64,000 nt of DNA from Spirosoma luteum DSM 19990 (GTDB lineage: Bacteria > Bacteroidota > Bacteroidia > Cytophagales > Spirosomataceae), in the NCBI RefSeq assembly GCF_000374065.1, contig NZ_KB893290.1, forward strand, positions 76,979 to 140,978, in the 5' to 3' direction. The notes beneath the pieces are model-generated. The model was not told where the DNA came from, searched no databases, and was given only the letters and a program-made list of their open reading frames with translations. The position numbers were made by a program, and so were the translations under genes. Each line of letters opens with the position of its first letter. Position 1 is the stretch's first letter. Below are positions 8,266 through 15,971 of the stretch, one piece after another.

Positions 8266-9461
8266 AACGTCAGTTTTCCCCCCGCATCTACATCAGCAAT
8301 GTTGTAGGCAATGAATACGGGCACCTGTTTGGGAATGGAAAGTTGCCGGGGCTTCTGGTCAATCAGGCACTTGTTCATAAAGTCGGGCGTGAAGGTTTGC
8401 GCACCCAGCACCAGATTGGCTAGTTCAACCGGTTTCTGCACCCGTACGCACCCGTGGCTGCGCCAGCGATTAGTCGACTGCGTGAATAAATCCCGACTAT
8501 TGGTATCATGCAGGTAAATGGCCAGTGGATTAGCCAGCACAAACTTTAGTAACCCCAGCGAGTTCTCGCAGCCCGACGCCTGCCGGATACGATACGGGAA
8601 ATTAGTGGCAGATAAACTCTCCCAGTCTACCTCTTCCGGGTCAACTTCCTGTTCTTTCTCGTCGATAATCTGGAAGTTCTGATTGTACAGGTACGAAATA
8701 TTCTTCTGCATACGGGGTAACACTTCCTCCAAGGCTATCTTGCGGGGTACGTTCCAGTACGGATAAGCAACCACATTTTGTACGTACGTGGTCATGCTGG
8801 GCGTCTGACGGTCTGGCTTTCCCACAATTACGTCCATCGGCAGCAATCGGGTGCCTTTCCGGTCGAACACGTTCAGTTCGGCGGCTGGTATATTGACCAC
8901 CACAAACTTATCGGCATCGAACCGGTTGGTGTACCGATAGAAGTTGAGTGTCTGTCGAATCAACCGCAGTGAATCGGTCGTGAGCGAGGTTGACCGGTTC
9001 CCCCGCCGAATCCGGTTATAGTGCCCAACCAGCTGATTGTACGGCCCGAACGTGGTTAGTTTGGCCACGGCTTCCAACGGGTTGGCGTCATCGGCTTTGG
9101 GTGCCCAGGTCGAGTCTACTTTTTCTTTAAGGCCACTAAAGGCTTGCCGTGATGGTTTTTTACCATAGCGAATCTCCATTAACAAACCCGTCCGTTTAGC
9201 GTCGATTTCGGCAGCCAGACTCGTTGACGTAACACTATAGCGCGCCGTGTCGATACCAACCGAGTCGGCATACTTACAGAGGGCATGAAGGCTGACCTGC
9301 GCCTGCTCGATTTTCTTTTCTTTCTCTTCCTCGTTCCCGGAGGCTATTGTCGACTCACCCGATGGTCGGGCAATAAACCATTTTCCAACAAAAAATAACA
9401 GCACTATACCGGCTACAATAGCCACGCCAATGCCAAGTTTCTTTTTATTCTCTTTATCCAT
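8235..9461 (-). CDS. L,D-transpeptidase (YcbB-like/YkuD), membrane-anchored
   Basis: 408 residues. A transmembrane helix at about 10-30 anchors it to the inner membrane. A charged, partly coiled linker (EEEKEKKIEQAQ) follows. The YkuD catalytic domain starts near residue 185 (FVVVNIPAAELNVFD) and ends with YLHDT (His318) and SHGCVRVQ, giving His336 and nucleophile Cys338. Such enzymes make 3-3 crosslinks in peptidoglycan or attach proteins to it. The extended middle region resembles the YcbB/LdtD class. It converges on, and overlaps by 31 bases, a gene of a different L,D-transpeptidase family. Confidence 0.9.
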   Translation of the reverse strand: MDKENKKKLGIGVAIVAGIVLLFFVGKWFIARPSGESTIASGNEEEKEKKIEQAQVSLHALCKYADSVGIDTARYSVTSTSLAAEIDAKRTGLLMEIRYGKKPSRQAFSGLKEKVDSTWAPKADDANPLEAVAKLTTFGPYNQLVGHYNRIRRGNRSTSLTTDSLRLIRQTLNFYRYTNRFDADKFVVVNIPAAELNVFDRKGTRLLPMDVIVGKPDRQTPSMTTYVQNVVAYPYWNVPRKIALEEVLPRMQKNISYLYNQNFQIIDEKEQEVDPEEVDWESLSATNFPYRIRQASGCENSLGLLKFVLANPLAIYLHDTNSRDLFTQSTNRWRSHGCVRVQKPVELANLVLGAQTFTPDFMNKCLIDQKPRQLSIPKQVPVFIAYNIADVDAGGKLTFYKDVYSLDK

Positions 9462-9658
9462 GTGCAGTGTATGAATTCGTTCCGATTATACCACTAATTC
9501 AGCGTTGAAAGGCGGTAAGACAAAATAAATAATATACTATTAGCCCCCCCATTGACTCTTCTCCCTTACGACTGCTCTCATCCGAATTATTATAATAACG
9601 TGTCAGACCGGGTGTTGTTTGTGGTGCAGGGCTGAATGTTACTGATGCATATTCATGA

Positions 9659-9687
9659 AAAAGGCAACCCGGAGCGAGTTGCCTTTT
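9659..9687 (-). terminator. Rho-independent terminator of the small acidic protein gene
   Basis: On the minus strand, arms AAAAGGCAAC (9687-9678) and GTTGCCTTTT (9668-9659) pair around a 9-base loop and run into a T-tract. It begins 4 bases after the stop of the gene ending at 9691. Confidence 0.75.
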
Positions 9688-9690
9688 CAA

Positions 9691-9966
9691 TTAGTTATAC
9701 GCTGGCTTGTCAATATCCGGCTTAGAGCCTGGGTTTCGGTTCGGGTTGTTCACCCGAACGTTATCAGCAATGTCATCCCCATCCATGTAGGTATCTTCCA
9801 GTTCATCGGAGGGCAACGGTTTCGTTTGCACCTCACTGCCAACACCGCTTTTTCCTTCGACAGACTGGTCTTCCAGTCCATCGGGTGAAATAGCCTGCTT
9901 GGCCCGAATTATATCTTCCCGGTTCGACTCATCCATATCAATCGCGTCTTTGCCTTGCTTGTCCAT
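9691..9966 (-). CDS. Small acidic hydrophilic protein, unknown function
   Basis: 91 residues, rich in Asp, Glu, Asn, Pro and Gly, with no hydrophobic segment and no recognised domain. It is probably cytoplasmic and largely disordered. Support for a real gene is its ATG start, sensible codon use and a good terminator immediately downstream. I do not recognise the family. Confidence 0.6.
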   Translation of the reverse strand: MDKQGKDAIDMDESNREDIIRAKQAISPDGLEDQSVEGKSGVGSEVQTKPLPSDELEDTYMDGDDIADNVRVNNPNRNPGSKPDIDKPAYN

Positions 9967-10081
9967 ACCGTTTTTATTTAAGTAGCCTATACGTACTTAA
10001 ACCCGCTGCATAGGCAAATGTTTATAACAACATACCCTCGCCAGGGTGAATAGTTCAGGCGTTTATTGCTCAACCCAGTCC

Positions 10082-10669
10082 TTATTTGCTGGTTGGCATC
10101 AGCACCGTATCAATCGAATGGATGATTCCGTTGGTAGCTTCCGCTGCTTCCGGACTTATGGTGGCGGCATTACCAGCCCCATCCGTAACCGTCATGGTAT
10201 CGCCCTGTTTGCTGATGGTCAGCGTTCCTCCCGTTACGGTTTTAAGCTTTTGTCCATCCTGAAGCTTGTCGGTTGTGTACTCACCTTTTACCACGTGGTA
10301 GGCCAGTAGTTTTTGCAGTTTCGCTCTGGCAGCTGGTTTCAGCAACTCGTCCAGGGTACCAGTTGGCAGTTTATCGAAGGCTTCATTGGTGGGGGCAAAT
10401 ACGGTGTAGGGGCCTTTTCCGCTGGCTTGCTCGGTAAGACCGGATACCCGTAGCGCCCTGAACAAAATGGTATGATTTGCCGATTTAGCAGCACTGATAG
10501 CCAGGTCTTTGCCCGTCGTATTGAGCGTAGGGGCGGCAGCACTCATGGCTGAATTGGTCGTTGTCGGGGTTTGAGTACCTGCGTTCTGGTTCTGTGCAGA
10601 AACCGATGCATACGTGCCTGCGAGAAGCACAAATGCCAATGCCGAACCTAACCGAAATTTCCTGTTCAT
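10082..10669 (-). CDS. Fasciclin (FAS1) domain protein, secreted
   Basis: 195 residues. Signal peptide to about residue 25 (ASVSAQ), a Thr/Ala-rich linker to about 50, then one FAS1 domain with its typical H1 block GPYTVFAPTNEAFDKLP and H2 block NGIIHSIDTVLMP, plus LLAYHVVKGEY between them. FAS1 proteins are exported adhesion-type domains. It is followed on the same strand, after an apparent gap, by the small acidic protein gene. Confidence 0.92.
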   Translation of the reverse strand: MNRKFRLGSALAFVLLAGTYASVSAQNQNAGTQTPTTTNSAMSAAAPTLNTTGKDLAISAAKSANHTILFRALRVSGLTEQASGKGPYTVFAPTNEAFDKLPTGTLDELLKPAARAKLQKLLAYHVVKGEYTTDKLQDGQKLKTVTGGTLTISKQGDTMTVTDGAGNAATISPEAAEATNGIIHSIDTVLMPTSK

Positions 10670-10811
10670 TTTGGGTATAGTTAAAAATGGAACATATGGC
10701 CCATCCTGCCGACGGGCCTGAAGCTACCGCTTCATTACGTTGATTAAACGGCAGCCGACCCCATAAAAATTGTCCTCTGAACCTGAATTTTAGCGAATGG
10801 TCCGGCACTCG

Positions 10812-13214
10812 TTAATGAATAACCATCAACTGACCCCGATAAACGGTGTCCAGCGGGCCATTGCCCGTGCGAACCTGGTAGGTGTATAAACCGGGCGGGA
10901 CCCGTTCCTGTCGATAGGTGCCATCCCAGGGGGTAGCATATCCCTGAGAGGAAAAAACCAATTCCCCCCACCGGTTGTAAATAGTCACCGTGTTGTTCGG
11001 AAACAAGCGGAGGTTAGGTATAATCCAGGCATCGTTCAGCCCATCCGAGTTGGGCGAAAAGGCCGACGGGATAAAGAGCAGTTCGGTTATCTCCACCAGT
11101 ACGGCCAGGGTAGCCGTACAACCGGCGGCATTGGTGGCCGTCAGCGTATAGGGAGTCGTGACATCCGGACTGGCAAGTGGACTGGCAATATCCGCCTGAT
11201 TTAATGATACGGGAGGTGCCCACTGGTAGCGGCTAATGGGTTCACTGGACTGGGTTACCAATTGAACGCTTCTGCCTTTCACCAGCAAATACGTTGCCGA
11301 GCCGGTAAGCCGGGGCGAATCCACTACCTCGACCCACTGGTTTTTTTCGGCCCGGCAACCGATGTTCGACACAACGGTATAGGTTAGCTGGTGTTTGCCC
11401 ACGCCCGCCCGGTTGGGGTCGAATTGCGTTCCCTGCACCCCCGGTCCGGTATACAGGCCACCCGCCGGTTGCCCGGTTAGGGAGAAAGACACGCCCGCAG
11501 AGAGGCAGATAGGCGCAATGGAATCCAGCAGTAGAATGGGCCGGGTGGCCTGGGTGAGCAAAACATCCGGCGACAGGGCCGTACAGCCCGTTGCTGCCGT
11601 TACTGCAACCTGGTAGGCACCTCCCTGCTTCGCCACTACCTGACTGACGGTCTCGCTGAGTGCGACCCCATCCCGCGTCCACCGGTACCGGTTCCCAATC
11701 GTATCCTGAACGGTCAGTGAAGCAGATTCATCGGGGCAGAAGGTTAAGGAGGAAGGCTTTATCAGCGCAATCGGTCTGGGGTGTACCACTACCTGAACGC
11801 TATCCTGCCCGTCGCAGAGTGCCAGCGTAGGGCGGGCGAGTACTTCATATAACCCCGATTGGTACACCCGGAGGGACGATTGCTGCTCTCCCGTTATATC
11901 CTTGCCGTCGCGTCGCCAGCGGTATTGATAATCAGGCTGACCTTTGGCCTGGAGCGTGAGGGTATCACCGGCACAGTACGGGGTTGTTTTGGGTAGCGAT
12001 AAAGTAACGAGCGGAGCCGTCACAAACGTCACTTTCACCCCCTGCGAAGCGGTATCATTAGCACATTGATTAGCCAGACTTTTAATGACCGTATACGTGC
12101 CCGGTGTGCGCACCTGCAGCGTATCGCTGGTAGACCCGCGCAGGTTCGCCCCGTCCTTTTGCCATTGATAGGCCCAAAGCGGGTTTTTATCGACCGATAG
12201 AACCAGCGGCTGGCTGGCACACCAGATAACGTCATTGGATACTTTTCCATTGGCCGTCACTACGGCCGGGGGCGGGGTGTTGATAGAACAGTCGACCACC
12301 GGAAGCTGGAAATCCCGCCGGACAACGCCAATGCGTACCCCGTTTCGAAACTCTTCGCACTGTACGGTAAAGAGATACAGGCCTACCTCCGTGGCCCGAA
12401 CGTTCAGTACACCCGTTGCCGGATCGATACGCAGGGCTGGATTTCCCGGAATGATACGACTCAAATTATACCCCGCTTTCCAGTTTATAGGGGGGTAACT
12501 ACTCCGGGGCGACTCGTTGGAAACGGTAGGCTCGGTCCTGGTGGTGTACCCATTGAGGGGAGTTACCAGGGAATAACGAAGCTGGTCACCATCCGCATCG
12601 GTTGCCCCCACGTCGAACGAAAAAGGTTTGTTCAGACAGACATAGTCGCCGTTTGGCAGGCGGAAATTGGGCGACGCGTTATAAAAATTCGCCCCATTTT
12701 TGAGCATAGCCGGAAATTCAAGGTAAAACGCCATAGCCACCCCGTTGGCAACGAAACTATCGACATTGGTGAGCGCATCATTCCGGCAGCACCGCTCCCA
12801 AACCATGTAGTAGCCGCCGGGATCGGTAAATAACTGGGTATCGAACTGAAAGTCGGCGTAGTAACGACCCTGGGTAAAACTCAACTGACGCAGGGAGGCA
12901 CAGGCGGCATTGGCGAACGTGAGCGGCACTACTTCCCGCAGGAGGAGGGTAATCCGTTCCACCAGAATGGGGTTATTCTTCCGGTATACCAGCAGCGTGA
13001 CGGTGGGGTCCTGATTACCAACGGTGCTTTTGGTGGCATCCCAATACTGATTCAGGCTTACGGTGAACAGGCCCGGTGTTGTGCCAACAGGACGCATGCT
13101 TACATCACCGCCGATGATATGATTTGCCCTACTCTCCAGCGAGAGTAACCAGGCCATGGTTAGCAACATGCCCACGCCAAACCGACGGAATACTCCTCTC
13201 CTCCCCAAATGCAT
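10812..13214 (-). CDS. Large surface protein with Ig-like repeats and type B T9SS sorting domain
   Basis: 800 residues. Signal peptide to about residue 30 (LESRANH). The N-terminal 300 residues (HIIGGDVSMRPV, YYMVWERCCRNDALTNVDSF) are of a kind seen in CHU-type large Bacteroidota proteins. Three or four Ig/PKD-like units follow, each with a Cys pair and a YQWQKDG or YRWRRDG motif. The last 85 residues (FIPSAFSPNSDGLNDAWIIP, TIYNRWGELVFSS, WDGTY, PPGLYTYQV) are the gliding-motility-associated C-terminal domain that directs type IX secretion. It is probably secreted or attached to the cell surface, possibly for adhesion. The secretion machinery is not in the window. Confidence 0.92.
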   Translation of the reverse strand: MHLGRRGVFRRFGVGMLLTMAWLLSLESRANHIIGGDVSMRPVGTTPGLFTVSLNQYWDATKSTVGNQDPTVTLLVYRKNNPILVERITLLLREVVPLTFANAACASLRQLSFTQGRYYADFQFDTQLFTDPGGYYMVWERCCRNDALTNVDSFVANGVAMAFYLEFPAMLKNGANFYNASPNFRLPNGDYVCLNKPFSFDVGATDADGDQLRYSLVTPLNGYTTRTEPTVSNESPRSSYPPINWKAGYNLSRIIPGNPALRIDPATGVLNVRATEVGLYLFTVQCEEFRNGVRIGVVRRDFQLPVVDCSINTPPPAVVTANGKVSNDVIWCASQPLVLSVDKNPLWAYQWQKDGANLRGSTSDTLQVRTPGTYTVIKSLANQCANDTASQGVKVTFVTAPLVTLSLPKTTPYCAGDTLTLQAKGQPDYQYRWRRDGKDITGEQQSSLRVYQSGLYEVLARPTLALCDGQDSVQVVVHPRPIALIKPSSLTFCPDESASLTVQDTIGNRYRWTRDGVALSETVSQVVAKQGGAYQVAVTAATGCTALSPDVLLTQATRPILLLDSIAPICLSAGVSFSLTGQPAGGLYTGPGVQGTQFDPNRAGVGKHQLTYTVVSNIGCRAEKNQWVEVVDSPRLTGSATYLLVKGRSVQLVTQSSEPISRYQWAPPVSLNQADIASPLASPDVTTPYTLTATNAAGCTATLAVLVEITELLFIPSAFSPNSDGLNDAWIIPNLRLFPNNTVTIYNRWGELVFSSQGYATPWDGTYRQERVPPGLYTYQVRTGNGPLDTVYRGQLMVIH

Positions 13215-13360
13215 GATACCGGTACCAGATTCAATACGTGTACTCGAAACTCAATTGACTATACACAAATTTATGACGTAGTTGGTCAGGCTGACCCCAG
13301 TCTATTACTTTACGGCAAAACAAATACCATTGTTTTAAAAACGCGCCGACCGGATGATGT

Positions 13361-13486
13361 TTATTTCGACAGAAACCCTTTGGCAATCAGGTACGGGATC
13401 AATAGCCAGAGCAGGCCTTTGACCAGAAAGAAGAGAAAACCCAGCCACCCCACACGTTTAAGCCACATTTTGAATCGCTCATTCAT
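13361..13486 (-). CDS. 41-residue single-pass membrane protein
   Basis: The peptide starts MNERFKMWLKRVGW and continues with one strongly hydrophobic helix (GFLFFLVKGLLWLLIPYLIA). Basic residues before the helix suggest that the N-terminus faces the cytoplasm. The open frame extends further upstream, but that part lacks coding character. A TACCTTTG box lies only 5 bases before this ATG, so transcription would begin at or just inside it. Either the mRNA is leaderless or translation starts at Met7 (13468). Function unknown. Confidence 0.6.
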   Translation of the reverse strand: MNERFKMWLKRVGWLGFLFFLVKGLLWLLIPYLIAKGFLSK

Positions 13487-13490
13487 ACTA

Positions 13491-13498
13491 CAAAGGTA
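13491..13498 (-). promoter_or_regulatory. -7 box TACCTTTG of the 41-residue membrane protein
   Basis: Perfect TAnnTTTG match on the minus strand, ending 5 bases before the ATG at 13486. No TTG was found at the usual spacing; the nearest (13528-13526) is 27 bases away. Confidence 0.4.
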
Positions 13499-13595
13499 GC
13501 TATTTCCACTCGTTCCCCGGCCGGGCAACCGGTCATTATCGGGCCGGACGATTCCGGCACTGGCCAGGAACGACGGTTGGGTTTCTACCGGCAAT

Positions 13596-13861
13596 TTACA
13601 CTGCCTGGGCACTGACCACCTTCATGGCTACGGCGGAGGCAAAACGCTGGTCCGGTAGCTTGTGCAAGGCCGTTTCGATAAGGTGTCGGACAGAATCCGG
13701 AGCCGGTGCGGTATGGTCTGGAAGGAACGGCGGAGGTAATCACAAACGATGTCCGGGTGCTCGAACGCCTGTTCGACAGTATCAGGAACCTGTTCTCCCA
13801 ATAACACAGGCGGTACTGACCCATCGTTTTTTGGGCACAATACAGGCTGTTGACTAACCAA
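13596..13861 (-). pseudogene. Decayed coding remnant, unidentified
   Basis: Between the small membrane protein and the glycosyltransferase, protein-like composition switches frame. An upstream frame reads VPDTVEQAFEHPDIVCDYLR. After a frame change near 13740, a second frame reads SVRHLIETALHKLPDQRFAS and ends at TAA 13596-13598. Neither frame alone makes a convincing protein, but joined they look like a C-terminal tail. The final stretch faintly recalls the last helix of bacterial Ser/Thr kinase domains, which is not enough for a call. It lies directly after the glycosyltransferase stop. Confidence 0.35.
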
Positions 13862-14857
13862 TCAGTCAAAATTTTTCTTCGTCCGTAACTCGTTGACTTC
13901 AAAGTCGAACGGGAGGTTGTTCATGCACTTGAAGTGATTCATGGGGCAACTACCGGTTGGGGTTACCGAGCAGGGCCGACACCCAAGGCCGGGATTTTCC
14001 AGCCGGACGTGCGGGGTTTTATAAGGATAAAACCCGAATTGGGGCGTTGTACTGCCCCAGATAGAATAGATTTTCCGGCGGAAGGCAGCCGCAATGTGCA
14101 TCAGCCCAGTATCATGGCTGAATACGATCCGCGCCCGCCGGAGCAGAGAGGCCGATTGATTGATGTTGTAGAGGCCACAGGCGTTGTAAATGTGCTGTTC
14201 GCCAACAGCCCGCACGATTTCTTCGCCGGTTTTGCGATCCTCCTTATCCCCCAGCAGTACGATCGGGTAGTTTATTTTTAGGCATAGCTCAATCATCCGT
14301 AATACGGGTAGCCGCCGGGTCAGGCTCTGCCCGCCAATGGCATACGCGACAAAATGCTGCCGGTGCGTTTCGGGAAGCCAGTCGGTTTCTACTTCATCCC
14401 GGTAGGGAATAAAATAATCCAGTCCCCGCCCATCGTTTTCAACACCCAGTGGCAATACCGTTGCCATAAAACGATCAACGATGTGCTGATCGGTCATGGC
14501 ATTTATTTTCCACCGGATGTAAGCCCACTGCCGTAGATTTTGCTTGTCAACACTGTACGAACGACTGCCAACAACGGCCTTAATCAATCCGGTTGTAAAG
14601 GTACTTTGTAGGTCAATTACGTAATCGAACGACTCGGCCCGAAGTTGGTGGATCAGTTTGTATACACTTCCATCCTGGTAATACGCCTTTGTGATGTATG
14701 GATTGGCTTCGATGATTGGTTCATAGAGCCGTTTCGTGCAATAGTAGACAACAGCATTTGGTATTTGCTGCGTCAAACAGCGCAATACAGGGGTTGTCAG
14801 CACCACATCGCCGATAGAAGCAAATTGCAAAACCAATATTTTTACCGGACGAGTCAT
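13862..14857 (-). CDS. Glycosyltransferase family 9 (heptosyltransferase-like)
   Basis: 331 residues from the chosen start. The N-terminal ILVLQFASIGDVVLTTPVL is the acceptor-domain signature of GT9. The C-terminal half has FVAYAIGGQSLTRRLP, IVLLGDKED and the donor-site block SHDTGLMHIAAAF followed by IWGSTTP. By family it transfers a heptose or other sugar to the lipopolysaccharide core in the cytoplasm at the inner membrane. An ATG at 14887 is open in frame, but it precedes a convincing promoter -7 box at 14881-14874, so the ATG at 14857 is preferred. A Cys-rich tail (CRPCSVTPTGSCPMNHFKC) is present. Confidence 0.9.
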   Translation of the reverse strand: MTRPVKILVLQFASIGDVVLTTPVLRCLTQQIPNAVVYYCTKRLYEPIIEANPYITKAYYQDGSVYKLIHQLRAESFDYVIDLQSTFTTGLIKAVVGSRSYSVDKQNLRQWAYIRWKINAMTDQHIVDRFMATVLPLGVENDGRGLDYFIPYRDEVETDWLPETHRQHFVAYAIGGQSLTRRLPVLRMIELCLKINYPIVLLGDKEDRKTGEEIVRAVGEQHIYNACGLYNINQSASLLRRARIVFSHDTGLMHIAAAFRRKIYSIWGSTTPQFGFYPYKTPHVRLENPGLGCRPCSVTPTGSCPMNHFKCMNNLPFDFEVNELRTKKNFD

Positions 14858-14873
14858 GGTATGATCATTTATA

Positions 14874-14904
14874 CAAAAATATTTCATTTAAATCAGCCCA
14901 CCAA
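14874..14904 (-). promoter_or_regulatory. Promoter of the GT9 gene (-33 TTG, -7 TATTTTTG)
   Basis: On the minus strand TTG (14904-14902), a 20-base spacer and TATTTTTG (14881-14874) fit the Bacteroidota TTG-N17-23-TAnnTTTG layout. The predicted transcript start near 14867 decides for the ATG at 14857. Confidence 0.6.
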
Positions 14905-14909
14905 ACAAA

Positions 14910-15971
14910 TCAAAACTGCCACCACCTGGGTTTATTAGGCGTTCGATAGATACTGTTTTCGCACACCACGCAGGCCGAAGGCTGGGGAACAACTACGGGA
15001 GGATCCACATCCGGCGTACCCTCACCGTTTCTACGGTCCACGTTGATGTATTGTTCCGATACGCCAGTTGCGCCAAAGTACCCGTATACGTAGGCTGTTG
15101 AATCAGTCACGCAACGCAGATTGCCTCGCACGGTAGCAGGAGCTGCATCGAAAAGCCCCCCGGTGTTGTTCACCAGCCCTTTCACGCTCTTCCAGAATGC
15201 ATAAGCGCCCTTACTGAGTGCCTGTTGCTGCACTTCCAGATAATACATACTGGTTGATTTGTACGGCACGCGGGCAATGAACTGTCCGCTTATGGCCTGA
15301 CCGTTGATATTCACGTCGGAACTAACGCTGATGCAGTTGTAACAACGCGTGATATCCCAGCAATTGGAGCAGCAACCCAGACCCGTTATGCTTCCATTGG
15401 GCAATTCACGCTTGAAACATACCTCCGTAAATTCGTAGTGCGTCCAGACCCAGCGGTAGTAATTGCCCGGTGTTTCCGGGTCTTTTGTATCCAGGTACAC
15501 ATCCCATCCCTGATTTTTTGCCGAACTACCGTTCCCCTGCTCTTTCGTATACGTATAGTATAGTTTCGAGATGGGTGGTGCGGCCTGCAATAATTCGGGT
15601 TGGGACTCATACCGCTTGCCCGCTTTGGTTTGGATAATCAGTTTGTACGTGCGGCCTGCCACTCCCCGAATGCCCGTGGGCGTGGTCTGGTAAACTCCGC
15701 CGGACGCCTGTTCCTTCAGCGTTTCCTGATTACCCATATTATCCAGGATAATAACCGTAGCGCCCGTTTCGAGCAAATTCAGGCTCTTGAAGGAATAATC
15801 GGCCGTGCGGGTTAATTTGACTGCGTAAGGACCCGGTGCGTCCGTGATGTTCCCTTCCACAATGAGCGAAGGGGGAATACTAACGCTGCCTGGCTCGTAT
15901 TCCGTTACGCACGAAACAACCAGTAATCCATACAACAATACCTGGGCATACAGCCAGCTCCGTCCTCTCAT
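14910..15971 (-). CDS. DUF4249 family lipoprotein
   Basis: 353 residues. A lipoprotein signal ends in LVVSC with Cys21. SLIVEGNITDAPGPYAVKLT and then TGATVIILDNMGN are the N-terminal DUF4249 pattern, and YRWVWTHYEFTEVC follows mid-protein. DUF4249 lipoproteins are regularly encoded next to TonB-dependent receptors in Bacteroidota and probably act at the outer membrane as an accessory to the receptor. Here the ATG overlaps the receptor stop as ATGA (15971 shared), so the two are translationally coupled. A cluster of cysteines around residues 185-215 (CFKREL, GCCSNCWDI, CYNC) is unusual and could bind metal. Confidence 0.88.
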   Translation of the reverse strand: MRGRSWLYAQVLLYGLLVVSCVTEYEPGSVSIPPSLIVEGNITDAPGPYAVKLTRTADYSFKSLNLLETGATVIILDNMGNQETLKEQASGGVYQTTPTGIRGVAGRTYKLIIQTKAGKRYESQPELLQAAPPISKLYYTYTKEQGNGSSAKNQGWDVYLDTKDPETPGNYYRWVWTHYEFTEVCFKRELPNGSITGLGCCSNCWDITRCYNCISVSSDVNINGQAISGQFIARVPYKSTSMYYLEVQQQALSKGAYAFWKSVKGLVNNTGGLFDAAPATVRGNLRCVTDSTAYVYGYFGATGVSEQYINVDRRNGEGTPDVDPPVVVPQPSACVVCENSIYRTPNKPRWWQF

